DNA of 64,000 bases from Arcobacter sp. (GCA_024637195.1 JAGXFN010000003.1:62001-126000), one strand, 5' to 3'; shown: positions 17,339 to 25,941, counted from the first letter of the stretch. The notes: generated by a model from the letters alone, not told the origin. Program-made: numbers and translations.

Positions 17339-19051
17339 ATACCGGCGTCGTTTTTCCTCTTTCAGGCGGTGAAGATCAACCAGAAGATAGCCGTCGACCG
17401 CATTGTTGAAATCAGGATCACTTCCAAAGTCAAAAAACTTAACCCCGCCTTCTTCACAGAGTTCTCCATATTGTTTATACAGAGTCGGAACAGTGACTTC
17501 AAAGCCTTTTAGATAGGATTTAAGCGTCCGGAATGCCTCATTGTATGTCTGATCTTCAAAGAGTTCATCAAACTCTGCCCGAGTGTTTTTAGAAAGAAGA
17601 TAAGGAAGCTTTGCCGAAAATAATTTTGAATCATCTTTGAAATAGCGTGAATAAAAATAGACCAAAATATCTTTTGCCGCCTTGGGATAGGAGTTGCTGA
17701 TAGAGACCGGTCCATACATATATCTGACTTCCGGATTGTGAGACAGATAAGCACCGATCCCCTGCCATAAGTAATCAAGTGCACGCGAACCCCAATACTT
17801 TGGCTGGACAAAACTTCGTCCGAGCTCGATGGCATTTTCAAGTGTTGCATCCAGACCCTCATTCATTGTGCACAACTCATTCATATAAAGGCCCTCTTTT
17901 CCTAGCCAAGAAAGTATCCATGCACAGTCGCCTATACGGTATGCGCCTGCGATCTCTAAGGCTTCGTCGTCCCACAGAACCAAATGCATATAGTACTCGT
18001 CATATCTGTCTATGTCGCGCTTGGAACCTGTACCCTCGCCGACTTTTCTGAAGGTATACTCACGCAAGCGTCCAATCTCTTTGATCACAGTGGAGGAGCC
18101 TTCTGCTTCGACAAGATAGATCTCTTTGCCGTCCGTCGTCGTTCCTAGCCGCTCAGAAGATTTGAGTTCACTTCGCAGCAGTTGGCGTTCGACGGGACGC
18201 GAGATGCACTGCTCTGTTTGCAAGAGCCCTTTTCTACCTTTTGCTATGCGGTAGAGGTGTTTTCTGAACAGACGCGCATACTGGCTGGCCTTGAGCGAGG
18301 GGTTTTGAAAAGAGCTCGGAGGTATGATCTCGCCTATCTTAAATGCCAAGGGCTTGTTGGAGCGCGAACGCATCAGTTCATGACCCAGTAAAAAAGCGCT
18401 CAAGGGTTTATAGATATAGGACAAGGCATAAAACACAGATGAGTTGCGTGCGGCGATGTGAACAGGAAGTACCGGCGTAAAGGTGCGCTGTGCAATCTTA
18501 ATAAAGCCGCTTTTCCAATGGCTGTCTTTTACCCCGCTGAATGAAGCACGAGAGACTTCGCCAGCGGGAAAAAATATAACAGCCTCTTCGTTGTCCAGAG
18601 CCTCATCAATGGCCTGCAGAGATTTGCGTGTCAGTTTTCCTTGTATGTTGTCCACAGGGACAAGAAGCTGCGATAACTGCGGGATGTGAGAAAGCATCTG
18701 GTTGGCAACAATCTTGATCTTTTTGTCCTGACGCACGTCACTGACCATCTTGATCAGTGTCAAGGCGTCTGCAGCACCCAGGGGATGGTTGGCAACGATG
18801 ATTACCTTGCCGATGGAAGGAATGTTATCGAGCTGTTGCTGATTTGTCGTATAAGAGATATGCAGATGATCTAAAATGGCTTCTACAAAGTCCAGACCGC
18901 ACAGACGTGAATGCGTGTCCAAGAAGGTATTTACCTCTTTCTCATGAAAGAGTTTTTTTAAAAGCTCTATAAAAGGACGCAGAGCAATAGAGGGAACCTT
19001 ACTGTAGAGCGCGGGGTAAGCAGAACGAATCATATTTTCAATATGAACCAT
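17324..19051 (-). CDS. Bifunctional acyltransferase: PlsC-like domain plus GNAT/hemolysin-like domain (OlsF-like)
   Basis: The 575-residue protein has two halves. Residues about 60-290 form a PlsC-like glycerolipid acyltransferase domain with the HxxxxD motif as NHPLGAADAL and a later block FFPAGEVSR. Residues about 310-540 resemble the N-acyltransferase (hemolysin/OlsB-like) domain, with RLREYTFRKVGEGTG and then KRDIDRYDEYYMHLVLWD. This layout and length match OlsF, which makes ornithine lipid by N- and then O-acylation. Function as an ornithine lipid synthase is inferred. The alternative is acylation of another amino acid or lysolipid. It converges with the RluA-family gene. Confidence 0.82.
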   Translation of the reverse strand: MVHIENMIRSAYPALYSKVPSIALRPFIELLKKLFHEKEVNTFLDTHSRLCGLDFVEAILDHLHISYTTNQQQLDNIPSIGKVIIVANHPLGAADALTLIKMVSDVRQDKKIKIVANQMLSHIPQLSQLLVPVDNIQGKLTRKSLQAIDEALDNEEAVIFFPAGEVSRASFSGVKDSHWKSGFIKIAQRTFTPVLPVHIAARNSSVFYALSYIYKPLSAFLLGHELMRSRSNKPLAFKIGEIIPPSSFQNPSLKASQYARLFRKHLYRIAKGRKGLLQTEQCISRPVERQLLRSELKSSERLGTTTDGKEIYLVEAEGSSTVIKEIGRLREYTFRKVGEGTGSKRDIDRYDEYYMHLVLWDDEALEIAGAYRIGDCAWILSWLGKEGLYMNELCTMNEGLDATLENAIELGRSFVQPKYWGSRALDYLWQGIGAYLSHNPEVRYMYGPVSISNSYPKAAKDILVYFYSRYFKDDSKLFSAKLPYLLSKNTRAEFDELFEDQTYNEAFRTLKSYLKGFEVTVPTLYKQYGELCEEGGVKFFDFGSDPDFNNAVDGYLLVDLHRLKEEKRRRYLNQA

Positions 19052-19431
19052 AAGTATCCTTTAGGAATGGTCTAATGATAAAAGTCTAAATCCAATTGGT
19101 TACACAATGGATACCTATTGACTACAGGAGTATTACGATGGTGTGAATATCTCTTGCAAGAGAGGATCCGGATAAAGATAATCACATCTACACGCCTGTT
19201 AAATATAAAATGTGAATAAAGAATAAGTACAGAGAATACGCAGAGCTTATATCTTGCTAGATAGCTGTTGAAAAATATTATAAAAGTCAACAAACCCCTA
19301 TAAATAGGGCTTATAACAGGAGTTTATATAGAGCATTATAAGAAAATATAATTAAATTTCAGGAAAAAATAAAGAAACTTTTATAAAAAATTAAGCCCTT
19401 AAAATCAAATCAGAGCCAAAATCTATATAGA

Positions 19432-19460
19432 GTTGTTCACACTTTAGAACAACGTGTGAA
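19432..19460 (+). other. Possible H-type pseudoknot
   Basis: GTTGTTC pairs with GAACAAC across the 8-base loop ACACTTTA. The bases directly after the stem, GTGT, are complementary to ACAC in that loop. This is the geometry of a classic H-type pseudoknot. No coding frame explains it. Confidence 0.35.
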
Positions 19461-19602
19461 TACTACACATATTTGAAAGTTCTATAGATTTTATGCAGAG
19501 AAAAATATAAATTAAGAGAGTAGCTTAGAAATATATGAAGCTATTTCCGTTAAGCATTTGTTGTTTTGTTTGTGTAAGAAACTTTTGGTATCATTGCAGG
19601 AT

Positions 19603-19640
19603 AAACAGCCTCCCTGGTGTGTTGGCTGTTTTCTTTCTTA
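19603..19640 (+). terminator. Orphan intrinsic terminator-like hairpin
   Basis: AAACAGCC and GGCTGTTT form an 8-bp stem around a 13-base loop, followed by the U-rich run TCTTTCTTA. The nearest upstream forward gene ends at 17338, more than 2 kb away, so the hairpin probably ends an unannotated transcript in this gap. Confidence 0.5.
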
Positions 19641-19727
19641 TTCCTCCCAATTTGATTACAATCTTAAATTACTCCTAACGCAGTCTGAATTGTTTCTCTT
19701 CGCCATAGTTGCCTAAGATTGAGGTGT

Positions 19728-19741
19728 TATACTTAAGTATA
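19728..19741. promoter_or_regulatory. 14-bp palindrome upstream of rubrerythrin, possible operator
   Basis: TATACTTAAGTATA is a perfect inverted repeat 16 bases before the first ATG of the rubrerythrin gene, overlapping its likely core promoter. Peroxide-defence genes in this phylum are controlled by PerR/Fur-family regulators or CosR. The site does not clearly match their published boxes, so the binder is unknown. Confidence 0.45.
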
Positions 19742-19757
19742 TTTACTATAAAGGCAA

Positions 19758-20411
19758 ATGATGAGACAGTATGAAACCTATAGGTGCAATGTATGTGGAA
19801 ATGAAGTTGAAGTCAGCCATGTCGGCGGAGGAGAACTCCATTGCTGCGCTCAAGCGATGGAGTGCCTCACCACAAATCTGACGATGGTCAATCTGCTCAA
19901 GGCGTTTGCCGGTGAGTCAATGGCCCGGAACAAATATGAATTTTATGCAAAAATAGCACAGAAAGAGGGTCTTCGCGATATCGCTGCACATTTTCAGCGT
20001 GCGGCAGATAACGAGAAGCAGCATGGCAAGCTTGAGCTTAAACTGCATAATATGATAAAGAATAATCAGGAATTTGGTGATACAATAGCCAATCTCAAAG
20101 ATGCTATAGCAGGTGAGAATTACGAAAACTTGACGATGTATCCTGAGTTTGCACAAATTGCCGAAAAAGAAGGCCACAGCGAGGCTGCACGTATCTTTAA
20201 AGCGATAGGCAAGGTCGAGGTCGAGCATGAGAAGATGTACAAAGAACTTCTGGAGCGTCTTGAGAGCGGACATGAGTATGAAAGCGATGAAGAAGAGGAA
20301 TGGATCTGCGAGGTCTGCGGCCATATCCATCGGGGCAAGAAAGCGCTGAAGGTCTGTCCTGTCTGCAATCATCCGCAAGAGTATCAGTCGCGTCTAAACA
20401 GTAAAAAATAA
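19758..20411 (+). CDS. rbr: Desulforubrerythrin (rubrerythrin with N-terminal desulforedoxin-like domain)
   Basis: The 217-residue protein has three iron modules. Residues 1-36 form a desulforedoxin-like Fe(SCys)4 site with C10-x2-C13 and C29-C30. Residues about 45-175 form the four-helix diiron domain with GESMARNKYEFYA and VEVEHEKMYKELL motifs. The C-terminus is a rubredoxin domain with WICEVCGHIHRG and VCPVCNHP. This matches the C. jejuni desulforubrerythrin, a cytoplasmic NADH-linked peroxide reductase. It is followed closely by cytochrome c peroxidase, so peroxide is handled in both compartments. Confidence 0.95.
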   Translation: MMRQYETYRCNVCGNEVEVSHVGGGELHCCAQAMECLTTNLTMVNLLKAFAGESMARNKYEFYAKIAQKEGLRDIAAHFQRAADNEKQHGKLELKLHNMIKNNQEFGDTIANLKDAIAGENYENLTMYPEFAQIAEKEGHSEAARIFKAIGKVEVEHEKMYKELLERLESGHEYESDEEEEWICEVCGHIHRGKKALKVCPVCNHPQEYQSRLNSKK

Positions 20412-20422
20412 GGAGATTGAAA

Positions 20423-21439
20423 ATGGTTAAAGCAGTAGTATTAAGTACATTGGCAGCAAGTTTGGTTATGGGTGCCTCGTTGGCAAAAGAGGCTAAAGAT
20501 GCAGGTCTTTTGCCTATACCGAAGAACAGCAAAGAGCTGCGCAAGCTTATCAATAATCCTGAAAACCCGATTACGAACGCTAAGGTGGAGCTGGGAAAAC
20601 AGCTTTATTTTGAGCCACGTATCTCAAAAAGCGGTTTGATAAGCTGCAATACCTGCCATAACCTCGGTGCAGGCGGTGCAGACGGCGTAAGTGCAGCGAT
20701 AGGGCACAAATGGACATCAAATCCCCATCATCTGAACTCACCGACAGTCTATAACTCTGTATTTTTCGGCTCACAATTCTGGGACGGCCGTGATCCTAAC
20801 CTTGAAAAACAGGCACAGGGTCCTATCCTTGCTGCTCCGGAGATGGGAGCAACAAAAGAGCATGTTGTCGCCACCGTTACTTCCATGCCGGAATATGTCA
20901 AGTCGTTTCAGATCGCATACGGCAAAGATGTTACTATTGATTATGAGAAGATCGCCGATACGATCGCGACATTTGAACGTACCCTGGTAACACCGGCGCC
21001 GTTTGATGCCTATCTCAACGGAGACGAAAAAGCGATGAGCACCGAGCAGAAAGAGGGACTGAAGACCTTTATCGACAAAGGGTGTGCGACCTGTCACAAC
21101 GGCATCGCGCTAGGCGGCTATATGCAGCCTTTTGGTATTACGGGAGAGTACAAATATGCAGATGTAGGTGATTTCAAGGGGAATGAGAACGGACTGGTAA
21201 AGGTGCCGACCCTTCGCAATATCACCCAAACGGCTCCTTATTTTCACAACGGAGCTATCTGGACGCTAAAAGAGGCTATCGTTGAGATGGGACGTATTCA
21301 GCTTGGAACACAGATCAACGACAAAGAAGCCGCTTCTATCGAGAGTTTCTTTAAGGCTCTGGAGGGTCAAAAATCTGAGATTATCTATCCGCAGCTGCCG
21401 GCTTCAACCGCAACAACACCGCGCCCTGATATGAACTAA
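20423..21439 (+). CDS. ccpA: Di-heme cytochrome c peroxidase
   Basis: From the ATG at 20423 (GGAG seven bases upstream; a TTG six bases earlier is less likely) the protein is 338 residues, with a Sec signal peptide ending near LAKEA. Two heme c motifs are present: C75-N-T-C-H79 (the peroxidatic heme) and C221-A-T-C-H225 (the electron-accepting heme). The motif VPTLRNITQTAPYFHNGAIW is typical of bacterial CCP. It reduces periplasmic H2O2 to water with electrons from cytochrome c. It begins 11 bases after the rubrerythrin stop, so the two are one operon. Confidence 0.95.
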   Translation: MVKAVVLSTLAASLVMGASLAKEAKDAGLLPIPKNSKELRKLINNPENPITNAKVELGKQLYFEPRISKSGLISCNTCHNLGAGGADGVSAAIGHKWTSNPHHLNSPTVYNSVFFGSQFWDGRDPNLEKQAQGPILAAPEMGATKEHVVATVTSMPEYVKSFQIAYGKDVTIDYEKIADTIATFERTLVTPAPFDAYLNGDEKAMSTEQKEGLKTFIDKGCATCHNGIALGGYMQPFGITGEYKYADVGDFKGNENGLVKVPTLRNITQTAPYFHNGAIWTLKEAIVEMGRIQLGTQINDKEAASIESFFKALEGQKSEIIYPQLPASTATTPRPDMN

Positions 21440-21450
21440 TATGTAAAACA

Positions 21451-21496
21451 GTTCGGCTGCACTCTGAGAAATTTTCAGAGCGCAATAGCCCGACTA
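21451..21496. terminator. Bidirectional terminator-like hairpin between ccpA and the rlmN operon
   Basis: CTCTGA and TCAGAG pair around GAAATTT, and the flanks TCGGCT and AGCCCGA can extend the stem imperfectly. The position between two converging transcripts fits a shared terminator. No long T tract follows. Confidence 0.45.
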
Positions 21497-21598
21497 CTCC
21501 TCTTCATCCTTGGAGCGAAGCGCCATAATGAAACCACTCACACTGACAATCACAACAATACTCAAAAAAATAATCTGAAAAAGATCCGTTCCCAGCAA
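21494..21598 (-). CDS. Small single-pass membrane protein, 34 residues, TTG start
   Basis: Directly after the rlmN stop codon (TAA, then TTG) a frame encodes LLGTDLFQIIFLSIVVIVSV, then SGFIMALRSKDEEE. It has one clear transmembrane helix and an acidic C-terminal tail. The ribosome site AAGAAGGGG lies inside the last rlmN codons at good distance from the TTG. It looks like a translationally coupled last gene of the hisF operon. I do not recognise a family. The size is that of small respiratory accessory subunits, but that is not evidence of such a role. Confidence 0.55.
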   Translation of the reverse strand: MLGTDLFQIIFLSIVVIVSVSGFIMALRSKDEEE

Positions 21599-22708
21599 TT
21601 AAAGCCCCTTCTTATCAAGTCTGCCGTCTGCTTCGATCAAACGCATCTCGTCTTGATCTTTTTCTTTGAGCTGTCCGCAGGCGGCGGAGATATCAATCCC
21701 TTTTGACTGGCGGATGGTGCACAAGAGGCCGTGGTTGATCAGATACTCTTGAAACTTCACCATAGAAGAGACACTCGGACGTTCATACGGACTTCCCGGG
21801 TAGGGATTGAAGAAGATGAGATTGACTTTTGCCTTGATCGTGCTAAGGAGCTTGACAAGCTTTTTAGCCGAGACGAGGTCATCATTTTTGTCTTTGATGA
21901 CAAGGTACTCGAACATGACACGTTTGCGCGTGTCTATTGGAAAACGTTTCACCGCTTCGATGATAGAGGCGATATTGTAGGCTTTGTTCATCGGAATAAG
22001 CTCAGATCTCAACTCATCGTCAACAGCGTGCAAAGAGATAGCAATATGTACGCCCAGGTCCATCTGGCCAAGTTTGTCGATCTTGCTGCTCAGTCCGCTG
22101 GTAGACACCGTCTGGCGTTTGGCGGAGATAGCCAGGCCGTCCTCGTCCTTGAAGATCTTGATGGCCGTCGCAAGGTTGTCGAGGTTGTCCAAAGGTTCGC
22201 CCATTCCCATATAGACGATATTCATACGTCTGGCCGCGGGAATGTCGTTGTCCATTTTGATGGCAAGGACTTGCGCGACGATCTCTCCGGGGGTAAGATC
22301 GCGGGTAAATCCTCCTTTTGCCGTCAGACAGAAGGTGCAGCCGACCTTACAGCCGACCTGGGTAGAGACGCAGACAGTGTATTTTGCCTGCTGGGTGAGT
22401 TCGCCGTTCTCATCCTTCTCCTCTTCTTTCATACGCAACAAGACCGCTTCGATCGTTTTGCCATCAGGCAAAGAGAAGAGATATTTTATCGTGCCGTCTT
22501 CACTGTATTCTTTTTTAACGATCTCCAGAGGCATCAGGCTGTATTTCTCATCGAGCTCCTGACGCATCGCCTTGGGGATGTTCTGCATCTGCTCAAAGCT
22601 CTTGACGTAAGAGTGGTAGATCCAACCGTAGATCTGCTTGGCCCGAAAAGAGGGGGAAATGAGCTTCGCCAGCTCGTCTTTGCTAAAGTCTAAAATAGTC
22701 TGTTTCAT
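21599..22708 (-). CDS. rlmN: Dual-specificity 23S rRNA/tRNA adenine-C2 methyltransferase RlmN
   Basis: The 369-residue protein is a radical-SAM enzyme. The cluster motif is [20 protein letters not shown] (about residues 117-137), with a VSTQVGC lead-in and GMGEPLDN shortly after. The C-terminal Cys in ISAACGQL supplies the methyl-carrying residue. It methylates A2503 in 23S rRNA and A37 in some tRNAs. It overlaps the phosphorylase-like gene upstream by 4 bases. Confidence 0.96.
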   Translation of the reverse strand: MKQTILDFSKDELAKLISPSFRAKQIYGWIYHSYVKSFEQMQNIPKAMRQELDEKYSLMPLEIVKKEYSEDGTIKYLFSLPDGKTIEAVLLRMKEEEKDENGELTQQAKYTVCVSTQVGCKVGCTFCLTAKGGFTRDLTPGEIVAQVLAIKMDNDIPAARRMNIVYMGMGEPLDNLDNLATAIKIFKDEDGLAISAKRQTVSTSGLSSKIDKLGQMDLGVHIAISLHAVDDELRSELIPMNKAYNIASIIEAVKRFPIDTRKRVMFEYLVIKDKNDDLVSAKKLVKLLSTIKAKVNLIFFNPYPGSPYERPSVSSMVKFQEYLINHGLLCTIRQSKGIDISAACGQLKEKDQDEMRLIEADGRLDKKGL

Positions 22709-23244
22709 GAGGTAAGCTCTTTGATTCGTTTTGTCACATGTTCGTGCAGCAGTGCTTTGGCCTTCTCATGGTTGGCCAAAAAGTCTGCATGGGCATCTTT
22801 ATTGGTGAAGTTGGTGACACAGAAAACCCCTCCCGCAGGAATGCTGAATTCCTGCGCGACCTTAAGCACGGCAAAAAACTCCATGTTCTCTATGCCGACA
22901 CCCAGTTTAAGAAAATTTTGCGACAGCTCAAAATCTGTCGAGATGTAGTTTGAGCTATTGACGATAATCTCTTTTTTTGCCTCGGTGTTAGTCGATACGA
23001 CGTTGTCTAGAGGCGTATAGGCCTTGTTCTGTAAAAATGCTAACTCGATGTTAGCTGCTGTTTTGGACTCGACAATGTTAAAAATCTGCTCTTTTCCGTA
23101 GGAGCCGGCCGATCCAACAAAAAGAAGGAACTCAGGTTTGTCAAAAAGGCACAGGCGGGTCAGGTTCATCGCCATCTCCACCATCCCTACGCCCATAGGC
23201 AGTGCAAAGTCAAAGCTCTCGTTGTTTCCGGCGCAGACGATCAT
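22705..23244 (-). CDS. Short nucleoside-phosphorylase-like protein (PNP/UDP superfamily)
   Basis: The 179-residue protein has a reduced version of the purine nucleoside phosphorylase fold: [11 protein letters not shown] corresponds to the phosphate- or base-binding Gly loop, and [20 protein letters not shown] to the ribose-binding Met-Glu region. It is clearly shorter than MTA/SAH nucleosidase or PNP (about 230 residues) because the N-terminal strands are missing. It may act on a purine or menaquinone-pathway nucleoside, but this is unproven. It sits between hisF (1-base gap) and rlmN (4-base overlap). Confidence 0.72.
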   Translation of the reverse strand: MIVCAGNNESFDFALPMGVGMVEMAMNLTRLCLFDKPEFLLFVGSAGSYGKEQIFNIVESKTAANIELAFLQNKAYTPLDNVVSTNTEAKKEIIVNSSNYISTDFELSQNFLKLGVGIENMEFFAVLKVAQEFSIPAGGVFCVTNFTNKDAHADFLANHEKAKALLHEHVTKRIKELTS

Positions 23245-23245
23245 C

Positions 23246-24004
23246 TTAAAGTCTTACCGGAATGTTGTGGCGGTGAAGATAGTGTTTCAAATCCATAATA
23301 TCGATCTCTTTATAGTGAAAGATAGAGGCGGCCAGTGCAGCGTCTGCTCCGTGCTCAAATGCCTCTTTGATATGCTCCATCGTACCCGCTCCGCCGCTGG
23401 CGATGACGGGAACATTGACAAGCGAGCTGATCTGTTCGGTAATGAAGATATCGAATCCGGCTTTTGTGCCGTCCGCATCCATAGAGGTAAGAAGGATCTC
23501 TCCCGCGCCGCGCTCAACAGCCTCTTTTGCCCACTCAAGCGCGTTTATGCCGGTATCGACACGGCCGCCATTGAGATAGACGTTGTAATGATCACCCGTC
23601 TTTTTCACATCAATGGCAACGACGATGCACTGTGCGCCAAAACGTTTTGCCGCTTCGTTGATAAACTCGGGACGTTTGATCGCTGCCGAGTTGAGACTGA
23701 CCTTGTCGCAGCCGACGTTGAGAAGCTTGTAGATGTCTTCGAGCTTGCGAATACCGCCGCCGACCGTCAAGGGAATAAAGACCTCTTTTGCTACTTTTTC
23801 AACAATGTCGACAATCGTCTCGCGGTTATCGCTTGAGGCAGTGATGTCCAAAAAGGTTAGCTCATCCGCGCCCTCTTCGTTGTAGCGCTTGGCTACTTCG
23901 ACAGGATCTCCGGCGTCTTTGAGGCCGACAAAGTTAACACCCTTTACCACACGCCCGTCTTTGACATCGAGGCAGGGAATGATGCGTTTTGCAAAATAGT
24001 CCAT
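23246..24004 (-). CDS. hisF: Imidazole glycerol phosphate synthase subunit HisF
   Basis: The 252-residue TIM barrel begins [20 protein letters not shown], with catalytic Asp near residue 13, and has the second catalytic Asp in [10 protein letters not shown]. Phosphate-binding loops are LTVGGGIRK and PVIASGGAG. With HisH it converts PRFAR to IGP and AICAR in histidine synthesis. HisH is not in the window. It is the first gene of the hisF-phosphorylase-rlmN operon. Confidence 0.97.
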   Translation of the reverse strand: MDYFAKRIIPCLDVKDGRVVKGVNFVGLKDAGDPVEVAKRYNEEGADELTFLDITASSDNRETIVDIVEKVAKEVFIPLTVGGGIRKLEDIYKLLNVGCDKVSLNSAAIKRPEFINEAAKRFGAQCIVVAIDVKKTGDHYNVYLNGGRVDTGINALEWAKEAVERGAGEILLTSMDADGTKAGFDIFITEQISSLVNVPVIASGGAGTMEHIKEAFEHGADAALAASIFHYKEIDIMDLKHYLHRHNIPVRL

Positions 24005-24098
24005 CTATTACTCTTCTTTTGAACAGGGTTTAATGGGCGCATTATAGTAGAGCTTGGCTTATGCTCAGGTGAGGATTCGTGCGCACAAAAAGAAAGGG

Positions 24099-24104
24099 TA
24101 TAAT
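24099..24104 (+). promoter_or_regulatory. TATAAT element six bases before an ATG
   Basis: A perfect -10 hexamer ends six bases before the start codon at 24111. If used, transcription would start at or next to the ATG and the mRNA would be leaderless. Confidence 0.45.
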
Positions 24105-24110
24105 ACCTTT

Positions 24111-24479
24111 ATGAAAGTGATAATAGATCTGATAGAAGATATTCGAGAAGCCATCAAGAATGAAACGAGCTTCTCTCTCGTTGCTATGGCGCTTAAAGAG
24201 CAGGAGAGCGGCGAGCTGATTCCCTCTTGGGAGAGCCCGGTCTGTAGCATGAAGGCAGACGAAGAAAAACAGAAGCTCTTTTTGTTTTTGGGAAAGGGCG
24301 AGCCTTTGGGGATCGGGACTTTTCTCGAAAGTACAGACACCCTCTGCAACAAAACGATGATGCATGAGGTTCTTGTCTCCTACTCCAAAGAAGCAAAGCG
24401 CATAGACAGCTCCTTAATCGGTTTTGGGGAGTCTCTTGAAGAAAAGAAATATTTTCTATTTATTCTTGAGCAGCAGTAA
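24111..24479 (+). CDS. Conserved hypothetical protein, 122 residues
   Basis: From the ATG at 24111 the protein starts MKVIIDLIEDIREAI and has no signal peptide. It is mixed alpha/beta, with a middle block GELIPSWESPVCSMKADEEK and a C-terminal strand EEKKYFLFILEQQ. I do not recognise a family. The frame could be extended to a TTG at 24054, but those extra residues are basic and not protein-like. It is followed after 15 bases by a lipoprotein gene in the same direction. Confidence 0.7.
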   Translation: MKVIIDLIEDIREAIKNETSFSLVAMALKEQESGELIPSWESPVCSMKADEEKQKLFLFLGKGEPLGIGTFLESTDTLCNKTMMHEVLVSYSKEAKRIDSSLIGFGESLEEKKYFLFILEQQ

Positions 24480-24494
24480 AGAGAGCAAAACAGA

Positions 24495-24944
24495 ATGAAA
24501 AATATCATTTTAGTGCTTCTAACACTCTTTATGAGCGGCTGTTCTCCCAAGCCACCGGGAGTCAAGCCTCCTTTTCTTATCTACCCGTATGAGTTTTACG
24601 ACAGATTCAATCTGCGCACGATCATCAGCTCATACAGCGAGGCGCTCAAGCACTACTGCGCCTCCTACCCCAAAGACTTTTTCACACGAGATCAGCTCTA
24701 TATGCCAAATACCGATACCCTGGTCATAGAAGATGAGACTAAAAAACTGGTCTTTGAACTCTACGAAGAGGATAAGGTCATCGTCACAGAAGAGACAAAA
24801 GACGGCTCTTATCGGGCAAAATATCTTTATACTATTTACTATAATGAAGAAAATGATGATTTTAGGACAGACAGATTTTTTATACCAAAGCATGAGAAAT
24901 GCAAAGCACATGGACTTCAAGATGCCAATCTGAGCAGACCCTGA
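24495..24944 (+). CDS. Putative lipoprotein, 149 residues
   Basis: The N-terminus MKNIILVLLTLFMSGCSPKP is a type II signal peptide with the lipobox MSGC, so Cys16 should be lipidated. The mature part is hydrophilic, rich in Tyr and acidic residues, and carries no recognised domain. It may be co-transcribed with the preceding hypothetical gene and perhaps ksgA downstream. Confidence 0.75.
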   Translation: MKNIILVLLTLFMSGCSPKPPGVKPPFLIYPYEFYDRFNLRTIISSYSEALKHYCASYPKDFFTRDQLYMPNTDTLVIEDETKKLVFELYEEDKVIVTEETKDGSYRAKYLYTIYYNEENDDFRTDRFFIPKHEKCKAHGLQDANLSRP

Positions 24945-25065
24945 GCTTCGGTTCGGCTCCGCTATAGCGAGAAGCACAAAGAGCCTATGTTAAATTTAAG
25001 CCAAAAAAGATAAACTTTAGCCATTAAAACCTTTACTAAGTACTTTTTAGGTATTCTTCCACTTA

Positions 25066-25941
25066 ATGAGAAAAGACATAGTAGCTAAGAAGAGGTTCGG
25101 ACAGAACTTTCTGATCGATGAAAGTGTTGTAAGAAAGATTGTCGAAGCGATGCCCCATAATGCGAACAAAATTGCAGAGATCGGGCCTGGCTTAGGTGAT
25201 TTGACTAAACATTTAGTGAACGTCAAAAGCGTTGTTGCTTTTGAAGTGGACACCGATTTGTGCAAGCTCCTTAACGAGAACTTTAAAGAGGCAATAGATA
25301 CCAACTCCCTTGAGCTTCGCTGCGGCGATGTGCTTGAGGCCTGGAAGACTAATCTGCTTAATGAACAATATGATCTAGTGGCGAATCTACCCTATTATAT
25401 TGCAACAAATATTATTTTAAAAGCATTAGCCGATCCCTATTGTAGCTCTTTGCTCGTTATGGTTCAACGCGAGGTCGCAGAGAAGTTTTCTGCGCACCCT
25501 GGCGATAAAGACTTTGGCTCACTCGCCGTCATCACCCAGACGGTAGGAGAAGCCTCCATTGTTATTGCAGTACCCCCAGAAGCGTTTAACCCGCCGCCGA
25601 AGATCCATTCGGCAGTATTGAGGATAAAAAAACGCCAAAGTCGTACTGATACCGGTTTAGAAGAGATGTTGCGTGTGGCTTTTGCCCAGCCGCGCAAGAC
25701 CCTGCTTAAAAATCTCTCCGCCGTCTATGACAAAGAAGAAGTCTCCAATGCTCTGCAGTCTATGGGCCTGACTGCCACAATTCGTCCGCATCAAACAACA
25801 ACGGCTAATTATCACCAACTCTATAAGATACTACCAAGGAGTTTGGATGGAAGAGAACAACAACACAAGTGCGACAGAGAGTCGTCCTCAAACCGAAAAC
25901 AAGACAAGCACGACAGAAAGTCGTCCTCAAACCAGCAGTAA
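25066..25941 (+). CDS. rsmA: 16S rRNA dimethyladenosine transferase KsgA/RsmA
   Basis: The 291-residue protein has the family start KKRFGQNFLIDESVVRKIVE, SAM motif I EIGPGLGDLT (G40, G42, G44), and the catalytic motif VANLPYYIATNI. It dimethylates two adjacent adenines near the 3' end of 16S rRNA. The conserved part ends around residue 265. The last roughly 25 residues (Arg/Lys/Asp/Ser rich) are an out-of-frame reading of the start of the RNase J gene, with which it overlaps by 95 bases. Confidence 0.95.
   Translation: MRKDIVAKKRFGQNFLIDESVVRKIVEAMPHNANKIAEIGPGLGDLTKHLVNVKSVVAFEVDTDLCKLLNENFKEAIDTNSLELRCGDVLEAWKTNLLNEQYDLVANLPYYIATNIILKALADPYCSSLLVMVQREVAEKFSAHPGDKDFGSLAVITQTVGEASIVIAVPPEAFNPPPKIHSAVLRIKKRQSRTDTGLEEMLRVAFAQPRKTLLKNLSAVYDKEEVSNALQSMGLTATIRPHQTTTANYHQLYKILPRSLDGREQQHKCDRESSSNRKQDKHDRKSSSNQQ

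Larger units (their letters stand above)
19052..19757. other. Long AT-rich gene-free region with RNA-structure candidates
   Basis: No convincing protein gene is present in these 706 bases; the frames there are short, rich in Phe/Ile/Tyr and lack ribosome sites. The region holds a possible pseudoknot (19432-19460), an orphan terminator-like hairpin (19603-19640) and the promoter and palindrome of the rubrerythrin gene. It may encode an unrecognised small RNA. Confidence 0.6.

Noticed and set aside
19072-19293. 73-residue reverse frame in the AT-rich gap
   Set aside because: Composition is that of random AT-rich DNA (Phe, Ile, Tyr, Asn), with no ribosome site and no recognisable motif.
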